From the NCBI GenBank assembly GCA_033964015.1, contig CM066925.1:5942498-6006497 (forward strand): a DNA stretch of 64,000 bases. The letters run 5' to 3'. This stretch comes from Scolanthus callimorphus. Lineage: Eukaryota > Cnidaria > Anthozoa > Actiniaria > Edwardsiidae. Shown here one piece after another: positions 54,748 to 64,000 of this stretch; the stretch's first letter is position 1; every line of letters begins with the position of its first letter. A program made the position numbers and the translations under genes. The notes beneath the pieces are model-generated. The model searched no databases and was not told the origin of the DNA. It was given only the letters and a program-made list of their open reading frames with translations.

Positions 54748-57700
54748 TTATAAAACAGCTTTAGACGTTCCTGGGCGAAGAAAGTGACCATCCTGTCTTG
54801 GATCTTGTACTGAGTGACTGTTTGACAAGGTAGCTGTTTAGACAATAGGTCAGGATTTCTGCTTCTTATTGTGAGCTGAAAGAAAGAATTAAGCAAGGTT
54901 CTCAGACACTGTTTATGTCATTAACAATTTGATCCGCATGCATGCCATTGCGCATAGGAAGGATGGCAAATTAGACATTTCTCGAGGGTGATTTTCACGC
55001 ATTCCCAATGGACATTTCAGGCTCATTCTCGGCTCGTCTGCTCACAGGGGAGGCTCTGGGGACATCCATTTGAGAGCGGTCACTGATTGGCTGATTTTGA
55101 GCGTTGGAGCATGCGCTGAAAGATCATTCTCTCAGCGGATCTGTATGTCAGTGATGGTCACCAGGGTTCGAGAATGATTCAGGCACGCGCATGTCCCTAG
55201 CTGTGTTGCATTTCTTGTACGCGTGCTTTGCATCCTGGTAGTTGCATATTCAAAAGACACTCTTCTAATCCGCTCGTCGAAAGAGATTCCCGCAAAAAGG
55301 CGTCTGCGAGCTCAAGCCAAACATTCCATACTGATGACGTATTTTGACGTATGTTGTAGTAAGGAATTGAAAGACAAAACAAGAAACAAAGATGCAACAA
55401 AGTTAATTAATTTGGCCACGTAATTCTTTTGACCAGATTTGGGTCAGAATACGTCATCAGTATGAATGTTTGGCTTGAGCGCGCAGACGCCTCTGTGAGT
55501 CTTTCGGCGAGCGCTAAGCGGTGTCGGCCTTCGTAGGCTACTCTTCTAATGAAGAACGCGCACTTAGAGCTGGAATCGAGCATTGAACAATTGATTGGTT
55601 TGCATCCATTTTCGATAGAACAGTTGTGATTGTCGAATTGATTGTATTTTTTCATGTTTTATTTGTAGAAGACAACGCACCCCTTTCGGTGTCTGGATGT
55701 CTGGCTCGAACGTTCGCGCACGCTTTTTGCTCGGGGGTGGGGAGCGCCGTGCGTTGTCATGGAATTGTCACGAATTACGCGTAGAATCCTATGATATCTC
55801 TTTTTTGTGTAAATTGAGGACGAGATATCATAGGATTCAAGTATATTCAAAGCGTTCAGTCGGTAGATTCCGCCGAAAATAGCACTCAAAAAGACGATAT
55901 CGCCCTCGTTGCTGCGCGACTCGTGCGATAGCGCTTTTTCGTGCTATTTTCTTAGCGGAATCTAGCCTCCTGAAGCTTTGAATAATGCTATAGAAATCTC
56001 AGATTTGATTTACCAAATTCAATCGAGAAAATTGCTCTAAATCCTTTGAATCAGCCGATGGAAATGGATGCTTTCTCCGATTTGGTATGTTGCTATGCTG
56101 TCAAAATGGCGGCTGACACAGGCTCTTTAAACCAGTTTCCATGCAAATAGCCATACCTGCCCATGGACGTCTTTACAGTAGCCGCTACTAAGGGCTGCTA
56201 CGTGCATCTCTGTGTGTGCGACATGACACAACCGTCTCCATAGCAACATCAAGTCCTCATCGTCAGCCTCGCCTCCAGTATTCACTAGTGCCAGGAGTGA
56301 GCCGTCACACTAGGGGAGTCAAATTAACAGCTAACAACTATTCAGGCCTGTAACATGGTACTGTATATGGACTCAGGGATAACAGCATTACTGGAATATG
56401 GCCAGGATGAGAGAGCTCCGAGATCAAATAGAACGGTTCTGTAGTTGTCCATATAGTTTGATTAGTTACTAGTGTTAACATGGCTGATTTGAAAACCAAT
56501 AATCAATATATATTGATTGTATATTATTGAAATTACTTCTGTGTATAAATAAAGTTAATTATCATTATTTTTATAAAGGTGGGAGTGTGGATCAATAGTT
56601 GTTTCAAATCTGGGGGGGGGGGGGAGTACTCAGGAAAAACAGGATAGGGATTCCAACAGATTTGTGGGGGTTGACAATTTACACCTTGGTATTTTTTCGT
56701 CAAGAAATCTGCCGCGTATTATTGGGGATATTAAACAAAATATGCGTCTTTTGGGGTTACAAATCTTCCCATCTTTTTGGAGCCTCAGTTTGAAGGGAAA
56801 AAAAGTTGTCAATGCCAACAAGAAACTGATGAAGCTTGAATTGGGACAATAATAGATTTTAGTAGAAACCCACTCGCAGACTATCACGAATCCTGTAATC
56901 TGATTGGCTCCGCTACTCACTATCTATCACGTAATGGATAGTGAGTAGCGAAAACGCTAGCGCAAAACTTTCTAAAACCATGAAAATAAATACGTTTTAT
57001 CAACAACTCGAAGGTAGTATGCTAGTGGGTTTCTACTAAAACAATTAGACTACGAGTTCTTGTTTTCTATGAGTCAAATAATCAACTCGGCGCTACACGC
57101 CTCGTTGACTATCTATTTACTCATAGAAAACTCGAACTCTTAGTCAAATTGTTAAATAGGATTATATTGGAACAAAATGATAACAATAATACCGTATCTG
57201 CCATAAAACAAAAACCTGTTTACCAGTTGCAGAGGATGATGGTCAGTAATGAGATGTTGCATACTTACAGTGGGTTTAGAGTAGCACATTATTTTCATGC
57301 AGTAATGGGTGAATTGATAGACATCTTGAACCTGAACTCCTAGAGAGATCAGCACACTCAAGTCATCTACTAACACCAGACATGGTGCTTTAGATTGCTG
57401 TGCAAACTGCTTTACTTGATTATAAAGTGGCTGCAGATTGAAGCTTGTATCTCTGAAAAATTGATAGCGGGTGATTAATATTGTATAGCTGATACCCAGA
57501 AATGAACATCAAGGCAGTGCCTATAGTAGAAACTATAAAGCACCATGATGCTGAACTTGTGGAAATATTTCCATTTTTTTGCAATATCTTGCTGTCTGAG
57601 GGAATTGTGGGGGACTGGAAATTTTAAACATTCTGTACAATAAATGTTCATTGTCTTGAAGTGGAGCACAGTACAATTGCACTCTTGCACATTTTTTTAC

Positions 57701-60217
57701 TACCGGTATTCAGTTTATCCTGTTGGCAAGATTTATGCTAAATTGTTTTAAAGATCATACTCAAACTCTCTGGAGAAAAGGAATTTCTGTGGAAAGGACA
57801 ATCTGGCAATGATGAGGACAGCTAAGCTTCCACCGTACCTTAGTCCGTTAAAGGGATTTAGCTCTTCATTATTGTAGCTTGTTTGTGTTGTGTTACTCAG
57901 TGCTTGAGAAGCAAGTTTGAGCCCATCTATGTAGACAAGTTGCCTCTCATCACATGCACTACTCAAGTTTAAAACCCTAGAACATAGTTAGCCTAGAATA
58001 AGGTTTAAAATGTAAAATATGGGTACAGACAAATTAAGAAGAGCTTCCTAACCTGGAAATTTAATGCATTGTACCCGTACCCATTCAACATTGCTAAGTT
58101 GTGCAACTACAATGTCTGTACTTATGTAAACAAGGTTGCAAAAATTGCAACCATTTTTATATCTGTCAAATTGGAGCAGCTGCTGCTACCTATTTGGAAT
58201 ATAACTTCGAGCACCAACTGCCAAATGGCTTCCAGAAGTCCCAGGAGGAGTTTTACTTTTGATGAAAATAATTAGACATAATTTTAAGTCCATGTTACTG
58301 TTATGAGAGACTTAATAGAAGAATCGAAAGAGCTGCATGTCAGTTGGCATTTCACTCTGAAATTCCAGAAATACAAAATTGCAGTAGAAAAAAGAATAGT
58401 GTTGTGCCTCCTTAACTTAAGTTATGGTACCATAGGAAACAAGGAACATCCTTGCAGAGCACACTTTTGAAATTTTGAAAACTGCTGACATACCAATTTT
58501 TGTGCAACACTTGAATAATGTGCAAATGACTGTACTAGTGCTAGGAAACACACATTGAATCCACCTACAAACAAAAGATAATTATTATAACTTACATTAA
58601 AGCTGCCAATGTAGCCTGCTTGCAGGCGGTACTGGTGTTTTTATCGCAGAAAACCCAGTCTGTTCTATGATCGGGCGCCATCTTTGTCATGCTTTCTGCT
58701 CATCCCCGGGATAGTGCATCTCAAAAATCCAAGATGGTGCCCGATCATCGAACAGACCAGGTTTTCCACGATACACCCAGTACCGCCCGAAGCAGGCTAC
58801 TGCCAATGCTGCTAAACATTCAAGAACTGTAGTGAACCTTAACTAGGGACAGTCTATGTAGAGGGTTCTGAAGTGGGGAACAGTCAACAGTTTCAACTTT
58901 TGCAAATTCCATACAAATACCAGGGGCCGGTTCCTGAAAGGTTGGATAAAGTTATCCACGGATAAAAGTTATCTGTTGCATAGGTTTTGTTCAGGATTTA
59001 TCCGTTGGATAAGCATTTATCCACCGATAACTCTTAACTGGCCTTCTAGGAACCGGCCCCAGGGGTATACCGAACACTAGCTGAGAACATATGGCATGGT
59101 GTGATTCCAGAAAAATAATCCATAATCAGTCTGGTACCTCCCCATTGAAGGAGATTTTAAAATTCTGGAGAGGTGAGGGTTGGGGGTCAGATGTCAAATG
59201 CGTTTTATACTTATCCATTGGACTGTGTGTTTTTGACTCTGGAAACCATTATTCCAGTGGAATGTTAATGGTTAATCTGTCAATTGTTTCGGCCGTACCA
59301 GTTGGAACAAGTGGACAAGCTTCAGAGGTTGTCTCCCCATTCCTAGATTTTTGCATTTTCATAAATCACGGGCATATAACTTCAGAGCTGTCAGACTGTT
59401 TTGAAGTAGGTGGCCGCTCAAAGAAAAGTAGCTGGCTAAAAAAGAAAAACTGACAGCCAACATGCAAATTAGTTTCCTTGCCAAGCCAATTCTGACACAG
59501 TTGTGGAGCTGGGAGATTTTTAAGAGAAACTAGTCAATTAAAGGATTCCAGTTATCATTTTATTTGTGCAAACAATGAGGTGAGCTCCAGGCTGCATTTA
59601 GCAATGTTCTGTGGTTTCAAACACTTTTGTGTCTCACATTCAGCAAAAAAGTAGCCAGCAAATAAAAGTGAAGTAGCCGTCAAAGCTCTGGAAGTCGCCA
59701 GCTTCTTCTGACAGCTCTGAATCATAATAATAATAATAATAATCGTTTATTATTCCACTTGCAGTTAAGACTGAATTACAGGAATAGGTCATACATTAAT
59801 CATGGGTAACAGATAATGTCTTCTTCACCCATACCAGTATGTCTGTTAAGACTGGTTTTCATATGTTGGGAACTGTGGGGAACGAACAGGGAACTGTGGT
59901 TTCCCGTCAATCCCAGTCTTATGAAAACGTATGTTGGGAGTTGTCGGCGACATCGGCGATTGACTGGGATGCGATCAGGAAAATAGAAACCATTTCTATT
60001 TTCCTGATCGCATCCAGACGACTGCCGACATTGCCGATCGTCTGACTGGGATGGACGGGAAACAGGCCATTGTGATCATGAATGAATCATTCCGGACAGT
60101 CCCGACATATGAAAAACAGCCTTTAATACGAGCTCATACCTTTGATATATAATGATAGAAAATGATGGAGGAGAAAGCTCCCATCGTTATCAGACTCTGA
60201 TATTAAATGAACTGATT
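54748..60217 (-). CDS. ELP6: ELP6, Elongator complex subunit (5' exon and one internal exon not found)
   Basis: Five exons on the minus strand: 60140-60217, 57839-57976, 57269-57452, 56157-56309, 54748-54875. ELP6 is part of the Elp4-Elp5-Elp6 RecA-like ring of Elongator, which installs the wobble-uridine modification on tRNAs. Landmarks: DGSFLLHHFLSLYIK; ACDERQLVYIDGLKLA; CLVLVDDLSVLISLGVQVQD followed by FTHYC; SSGYCKDVHGQ; and TQYKIQDRMVTFFA. Phases agree between 57839, 57269, 56157 and 54748. The last exon reads out of the conserved C-terminus (A-P-G-T-S-K-A-V-L) unless one base is added to the G-run at 54773-54775; with it, the stop falls at 54748. An exon between 57977 and 60139 (phase 1 in, phase 2 out) and the exon with the start codon are missing from my reading. 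Confidence 0.88.
54985..55185. repeat. Relative of the 28.7-kb Mutator-like family
   Basis: Shares GGCTCATTCTCG/GGGGAGGCTCTGG and TGATTGGCTGATTTTGA(A/G)CGTTGG with 28733-28956 and 31935-32050. It is truncated and lies in an ELP6 intron. Confidence 0.55.
55300..55968. mobile_element. Two MITE-like palindromes in an ELP6 intron
   Basis: 55300-55495 has ends GGCGTCTGCGAGCTCAAGCC and complement with TACTGATGACGTATT inside. 55857-55968 has ends AGATTCCGCCGAAAATAGCAC and GTGCTATTTTCTTAGCGGAATCT. Between them, 55785-55845 pairs GAATCCTATGATATCTC with its complement, a motif also present at 25617-25672. Confidence 0.6.
56851..57150. mobile_element. Two adjoining palindromic elements
   Basis: 56851-57040 has TTTTAGTAGAAACCCACT ends and their complement. 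57041-57150 pairs AACAATTAGACTACGAGTTC with its complement. They fill the ELP6 intron next to the donor of exon 57269-57452. Confidence 0.65.
58603..58808. mobile_element. Mutator-like MITE with 9-bp duplication CTGCCAATG
   Basis: The element 58612-58799 has TAGCCTGCTTGCAGGCGGTAC ends like 35197-35407, flanked by CTGCCAATG at 58603-58611 and 58800-58808. It is within the ELP6 gene. Confidence 0.8.
58921..59065. mobile_element. MITE with GGGGCCGGTTCCTGAAAG ends
   Basis: Terminal AGGGGCCGGTTCCTGAAAGG and its near-complement AGGAACCGGCCCC enclose repeats of TTATCCACGGATAA type. Confidence 0.65.
59842..60125. mobile_element. TIR element, full copy of the 22.9-kb family
   Basis: Inverted ends TTAAGACTGGTTTTCATATG and CATATGAAAAACAGCCTTTAA. 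The interior repeats GGGAAACAGGCCAT, GCGATCAGGAAAATAGAAA and complements. It ends 15 bases before ELP6 exon 60140-60217. Confidence 0.65.
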
Positions 60218-60582
60218 CTGAAATGCAACACAAAGCTGAGTTAGGGAGAATATAACTTAAGCTTAAGTTAATAGTGTCATTGGGAGAGGGAGGATTATGG
60301 ATGACTCAATTTTCTCAACACTGCTGGCAACAAAGCGCGTCTGTCGAAGGAAAAGGCGCGAAAACTAAAGCTAATCGTACGGAATGATACGAAGGTACGA
60401 ACCTTTAGTGGCCTAGTTTCGCTACAATCAAGCAAAGAATTCAGTCCTGGGAACATGATTTTCGCACATTTCTCTTGTTTTTCTTTTTTCGAATTCAGTC
60501 AGCGGCCTTCCCCATGGCAGTACTCGCCCCAGTTTCTATCGGTGACGGTAAGACGGCGGAGCCTGGGCTCGAGTCAACAAAA
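60218..60582. promoter_or_regulatory. Probable divergent promoter region, ELP6 / FBXW2
   Basis: The two genes diverge here. The first ELP6 exon should lie within or just left of this stretch. A GC-richer part around 60330-60400 (AAAGCGCGTCTG, AAGGCGCGAAAA) is the likely core. No TATA box is clear. Confidence 0.4.
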
Positions 60583-63217
60583 ATGGCGGACGAAGAAGAA
60601 GATGAACACTTCAAAACATGGCTTCAGGAATTTTGCGAATCATTCCGCAACTTAACAGATACACAGAAAAACATTGCAATAGATCATATCATAAAACACT
60701 GCGGGCCTGAGCAAATGCGGTTTTTATCTACAAAACTCGAGCTCCTTGTGAAAAGGGACTTTTTAACTGGGCTGCCGCCGGAGCTGAGCTTCCAGATTGT
60801 CCGACGACTGAACGCGAAGACGTTGTTTACGTGTTGTCTTGTGAGTAGGAAATGGAGTAAGGTGATAAATAGCTGTCACGAGGTGTGGCAGCGGGCTTGT
60901 AAGGACCTCGGAATCGCCACAGAGCTACAAGAAACTGAGAATAGCGTCCTCTGGAAGGATGTTTATGTGAGCTATGTCCGAAGAATATCGCGACTAAAAT
61001 CCCGCGACGCGTTTGAGATTTCATATTTGTATGGGCATACTGCTAGAGTATTCGCGCTCTGTTACCGCGATAATCTACTAGCAACAGGTAGGTTTGGGAA
61101 ATAAAAATGTCCCCAAAACTATCAAAGATATCTTTTTAACAATATTTCGCTCAGAATTCAGCATTTTTCCTGTATTATTTTATGTAGCCCCTGACACTGA
61201 ATATGTGTAATGTGGAACCATACTGTCAGTCTGCCTGAAAATCACACCAATTCTGAAAAAAAAACCTATAGATCAAATGAATAAAAGTGATTGGCTGATT
61301 GCATTTTCTTTCTACACCAGGGGGGTTGAGGACCCTTGAAAATTCCAGGTGGAGGGGTCTATCTAAGCCCTGGAAATTCCAAGGGAGGGGGCCTGGAAAT
61401 TAATAGGGGTGGGGTCCAGGACCCCTGAAAATCCTGGCAATTCGAGGGGGAGGGGTCTCAGTCTAAGCTGCAGAAAGGAGGGTGTTTAGGCAACCTGGAA
61501 AGTCCAAGGGAGGGGGTGTTAATGACCTCTGGAAATTCCAGGGCTTCAAATGGTAGGGTCCTTGATGGCCCAGGCTTGGAAAAAAATGTGATCATCCATT
61601 ACCAATCACTCACAATATGAAAGTCATGAAGGTCAACCAATACCCATGTTTCCCCCAATCCTAGATATTAGTAACCAGCTAACTTAGAACAGTTTGGATT
61701 GAACAAGCAGGTATTTAAAACATTATTTATTATTGTATTCCCTGTACAACCACTTTGCTACTACAATATAATCAGTTCGTGTTATTTTAGGTTCAGACGA
61801 CAGGTCAGTAAGGTTGTGGGACATACAGTCAGGCCATTGTCTTCATGTTCTTGCAACACACACTTGTGCTGATATTCAATTTGATGCAGAAAAGGTTGTG
61901 ACAGCTTCATTTGACAACACTGTGGGCTTATGGGAATGGAAAACAGGGGCTCAGATGCAGTGTTACCATGGACACACAGGGGCAGGTATGTTTTTAGTAG
62001 TTAGGGTCCTTAAAATTACATACCACACATTGTCCTCAAATTGCATCTGCATGCAGTGCCAGGAATAACAATCTCAATTGTCTGGTAAATAAATATGGAA
62101 TGCACAACAATTTTTCAAAAGCATAAAAGTTATTTGTACCTGCCACTTTTTCAAATTCATCCATTGTGTTTCGGCTGTTCTGATTGACTAGTAGACTGCA
62201 AAGTTGATGATGTGCCTCAACTTAATAATATCGATTTAGGCACTGCCTAAAAGCGAAGCTCCGAATGCTAGCCATAATATAAGCCTTTTTTTACTCTTGT
62301 TTGATGATGTCATTGACAACGTCATACCAGGTGACCATGCAGTTGCACCCCCTTACCACTTAGATATTTTCACCTAAGTTTAGTTGTCCAAGGTTCATCC
62401 CTTCCCAATATACAGTATAAACCCTTTCTCGTATGGTAATGTCATCAACCACTTCATACCACATGACCACGCAGTTGCACCCCCTTGTTTGGTTGGCTGA
62501 GGTTCATCCCTTCCCATGATATAAAGTAGCCTTTTCAAATTTGAATAGGTCATTGATGACGTCATGCCACATGACTACGAAGTTTTCCTCCCACCCACCC
62601 CCCTTGTCACCTAGATATTTTCACCCAAGTTTGATGTCTGAGGTTCATTCCTTCTCATAATGTAAACCTTTTCTCAATTTGATGACATCATAACACATGA
62701 CCACACACACAGCTGCACCCCCCTTGTCACTTAGATAACTTAACCTAAATTCGGTTGTCTGAGGTTCATCCCTTTCAAGATATAGACCAGCTCTGCTATA
62801 AAACTCTTATGTTGCCTGTGCGATGACAGACACATGGACAAACTGGAAGTCCATGAAAATCAAGGTCGATGCATATTATACACTTTTGTGTTACTTTTTT
62901 TTGTTTCCTTTCCTTCTGCATGAAGCTATGGGGCTCTGCTACACGGGCTCCGCTATAATTGATCTTTTCTTAATAGTATTGCCCTGACCATTATGCCATG
63001 ATTAATTTAATAAATTAAATTGAATTTAATAAATTAAATTGAACTAATATTTAGTTATTAATACATGTTTCTTGTTATTCCAGTGTTTTCTGTGGATTTT
63101 TGTGATGAGCTGGATATCATTGTCAGTGGATCAGCAGATGCTACTGTTAAGATTTGGGGAATGACATCAGGAGATTGTCACATGACAAGACGTGGCCATT
63201 CTGACTGGGTAACAAAG
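60583..63217 (+). CDS. FBXW2: FBXW2-like F-box/WD40 protein (3' part beyond window)
   Basis: Three exons: 60583-61087, 61791-61985, 63084-63217, phases 1, 1, 0. FBXW2 is a substrate receptor of SCF (SKP1-CUL1-F-box) ubiquitin ligases. I chose the ATG at 60583 (AAAATGGCGGACG) because the following residues align with the family N-terminus ([22 protein letters not shown]); an in-frame upstream ATG at 60514 is possible. F-box at ~59-105: [33 protein letters not shown]40 repeats follow: [76 protein letters not shown]. About four further propeller blades are expected to the right of 64000. Confidence 0.92.
61315..61560. repeat. GGAAATTCCAGGGGAGGGG-type repeat in FBXW2 intron
   Basis: Third copy of the family at 7187-7520 and 27315-27660; G-rich blocks alternate with GGAAATTCCA. 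Confidence 0.6.
62290..62800. repeat. ~110-bp tandem array related to the 39.9-kb foldback interior
   Basis: About five diverged units with CACATGACCACGCAGTTGCA, CCCCCTTGTCACTTAGAT and GAGGTTCATCCCTTCCCA. The same CACGTG-ACCA-TTGCACCCCCTTG order occurs inside 39900-40520. Confidence 0.65.
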
Positions 63218-64000
63218 GTAATAATTATTACAACTGATTTATTATTTTTTCAGCAGTTCTTAGGGGCCGACCATTTAACTTTTGAGGGGGGGGGGTGATT
63301 TTGTCTGTGCAAGATTTTTTTTATAACCCTGTTATGCAGTGAGAAAGTTTTTTCCAATAAGAAAGAAGGGTTTTAGTCACCATTTTGCTGTGTACAATTT
63401 TTTTATCGGCCCTTTGGGCCATGCAGGAATTTTTTCAAAATCACCCACCCTCCTCCCCAAAAGTTAAATGGTCGGCCCGTTCCTTTTTAGTGCCACCATT
63501 GGTTTCTATTATTTGCTCAAAGGCTCTGCATGGTCTCGTGATTACAAAATGTACCTACAGTATGGATGATTTTACATTTTTTTTATACTGGCAAATGGTT
63601 GGTGAGAGCAAAAACAAAACTGTAAAGAACATACAGCACAGATTAAGCACATACCGTAATATTAGCTTGTGAGCAATCTATTTCAAAATTAAAGGAAGAC
63701 AAATGCTGGCTCTGTATACAATATGTAGCCATGTAAAACTGATTCTTTCTGCATTCATTCATTCACTCATAGCATCTTCTCGGATAAGACATTAAACTGT
63801 AGGTCCTGTCTCTCACATACACTACACTAAACATGAACCAGGGGGAAGTTAAAGAACCACGAGGACATCAAAAGTTGCCCATCCTCAGTCCAGGGCTACT
63901 GACCAGGGAACCTCGTAATTGGAGCCTTGCTCTGTGAGGATTTGCCGGACCTTGGGCAACTCATATTAGTAAACAAATAAATAGCACCACCCCAGAACTT
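63218..64000 (+). other. FBXW2 intron sequence to the window edge
   Basis: No further WD40 exon is visible. 63262-63480 is a MITE with AGGGGCCGACCATTTAACTT ends, the sister of 32543-32730. The rest is AT-rich with nothing recognised. Confidence 0.55.

Noticed and set aside
58052..58165. Candidate missing ELP6 exon on the minus strand
   Set aside because: Contains hydrophobic residues (VAIFATLF) but is interrupted by stops in the useful frame and its phase does not match exon 57839-57976.
58600..58840. Phase-compatible short ELP6 exon interrupted by the MITE (LECLAALAAL)
   Set aside because: Phases fit by chance once in nine and the residues do not resemble the expected ELP6 segment.

Overview
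The window looks like nuclear DNA of an early-branching animal, most probably an anthozoan cnidarian (sea anemone or coral type). The reasons are: conserved metazoan genes split by GT-AG introns whose phases agree from exon to exon; a modular secreted protein joining H-type-lectin-like, follistatin/Kazal, discoidin and ILEI domains; an intronless class A GPCR; KCTD-type BTB genes; and very dense palindromic, MITE-like DNA in introns and between genes. The species is not decided by the sequence. There is no sign of bacterial or viral gene organisation.

Layout. 1-2.5 kb: repeats only. 2.5-3.2 kb (-): KCTD-type BTB gene with an apparent frameshift. 5.6-26.3 kb (+): 3' part of a large secreted multidomain gene, 14 exons recognised, with an antisense intronless GPCR (11.5-12.4 kb) nested in one intron and an ~1.9-kb 21-bp minisatellite in another. 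26.3-30 kb: repeats. 30-41.5 kb (-): soluble inorganic pyrophosphatase, nine exons plus one candidate. 43.2-43.9 kb (-): second, intact KCTD-type gene, head to head with ITFG2 (+, 44.3-54.1 kb). 54.7-60.2 kb (-): ELP6, tail to tail with ITFG2 and head to head with FBXW2 (+, 60.6 kb onward, running off the right edge).

The housekeeping genes do not form one pathway: ITFG2 belongs to the KICSTOR complex (nutrient signalling to mTORC1), ELP6 to Elongator (tRNA wobble-uridine modification), FBXW2 to SCF ubiquitin ligases, and pyrophosphatase clears PPi. Two divergent gene pairs (KCTD/ITFG2 and ELP6/FBXW2) probably share promoters.

Two observations matter most. First, five conserved coding exons are each broken by one missing base, and each is repaired by lengthening a run of identical bases by one. 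This points to homopolymer undercalls in the assembly rather than to five pseudogenes. Second, the large secreted gene contains a four-exon block duplicated with matching exon phases and ends in an ILEI/FAM3-like domain, an architecture I do not recognise as described. Its splice-donor-derived minisatellite repeats a donor-like motif in most of its units.
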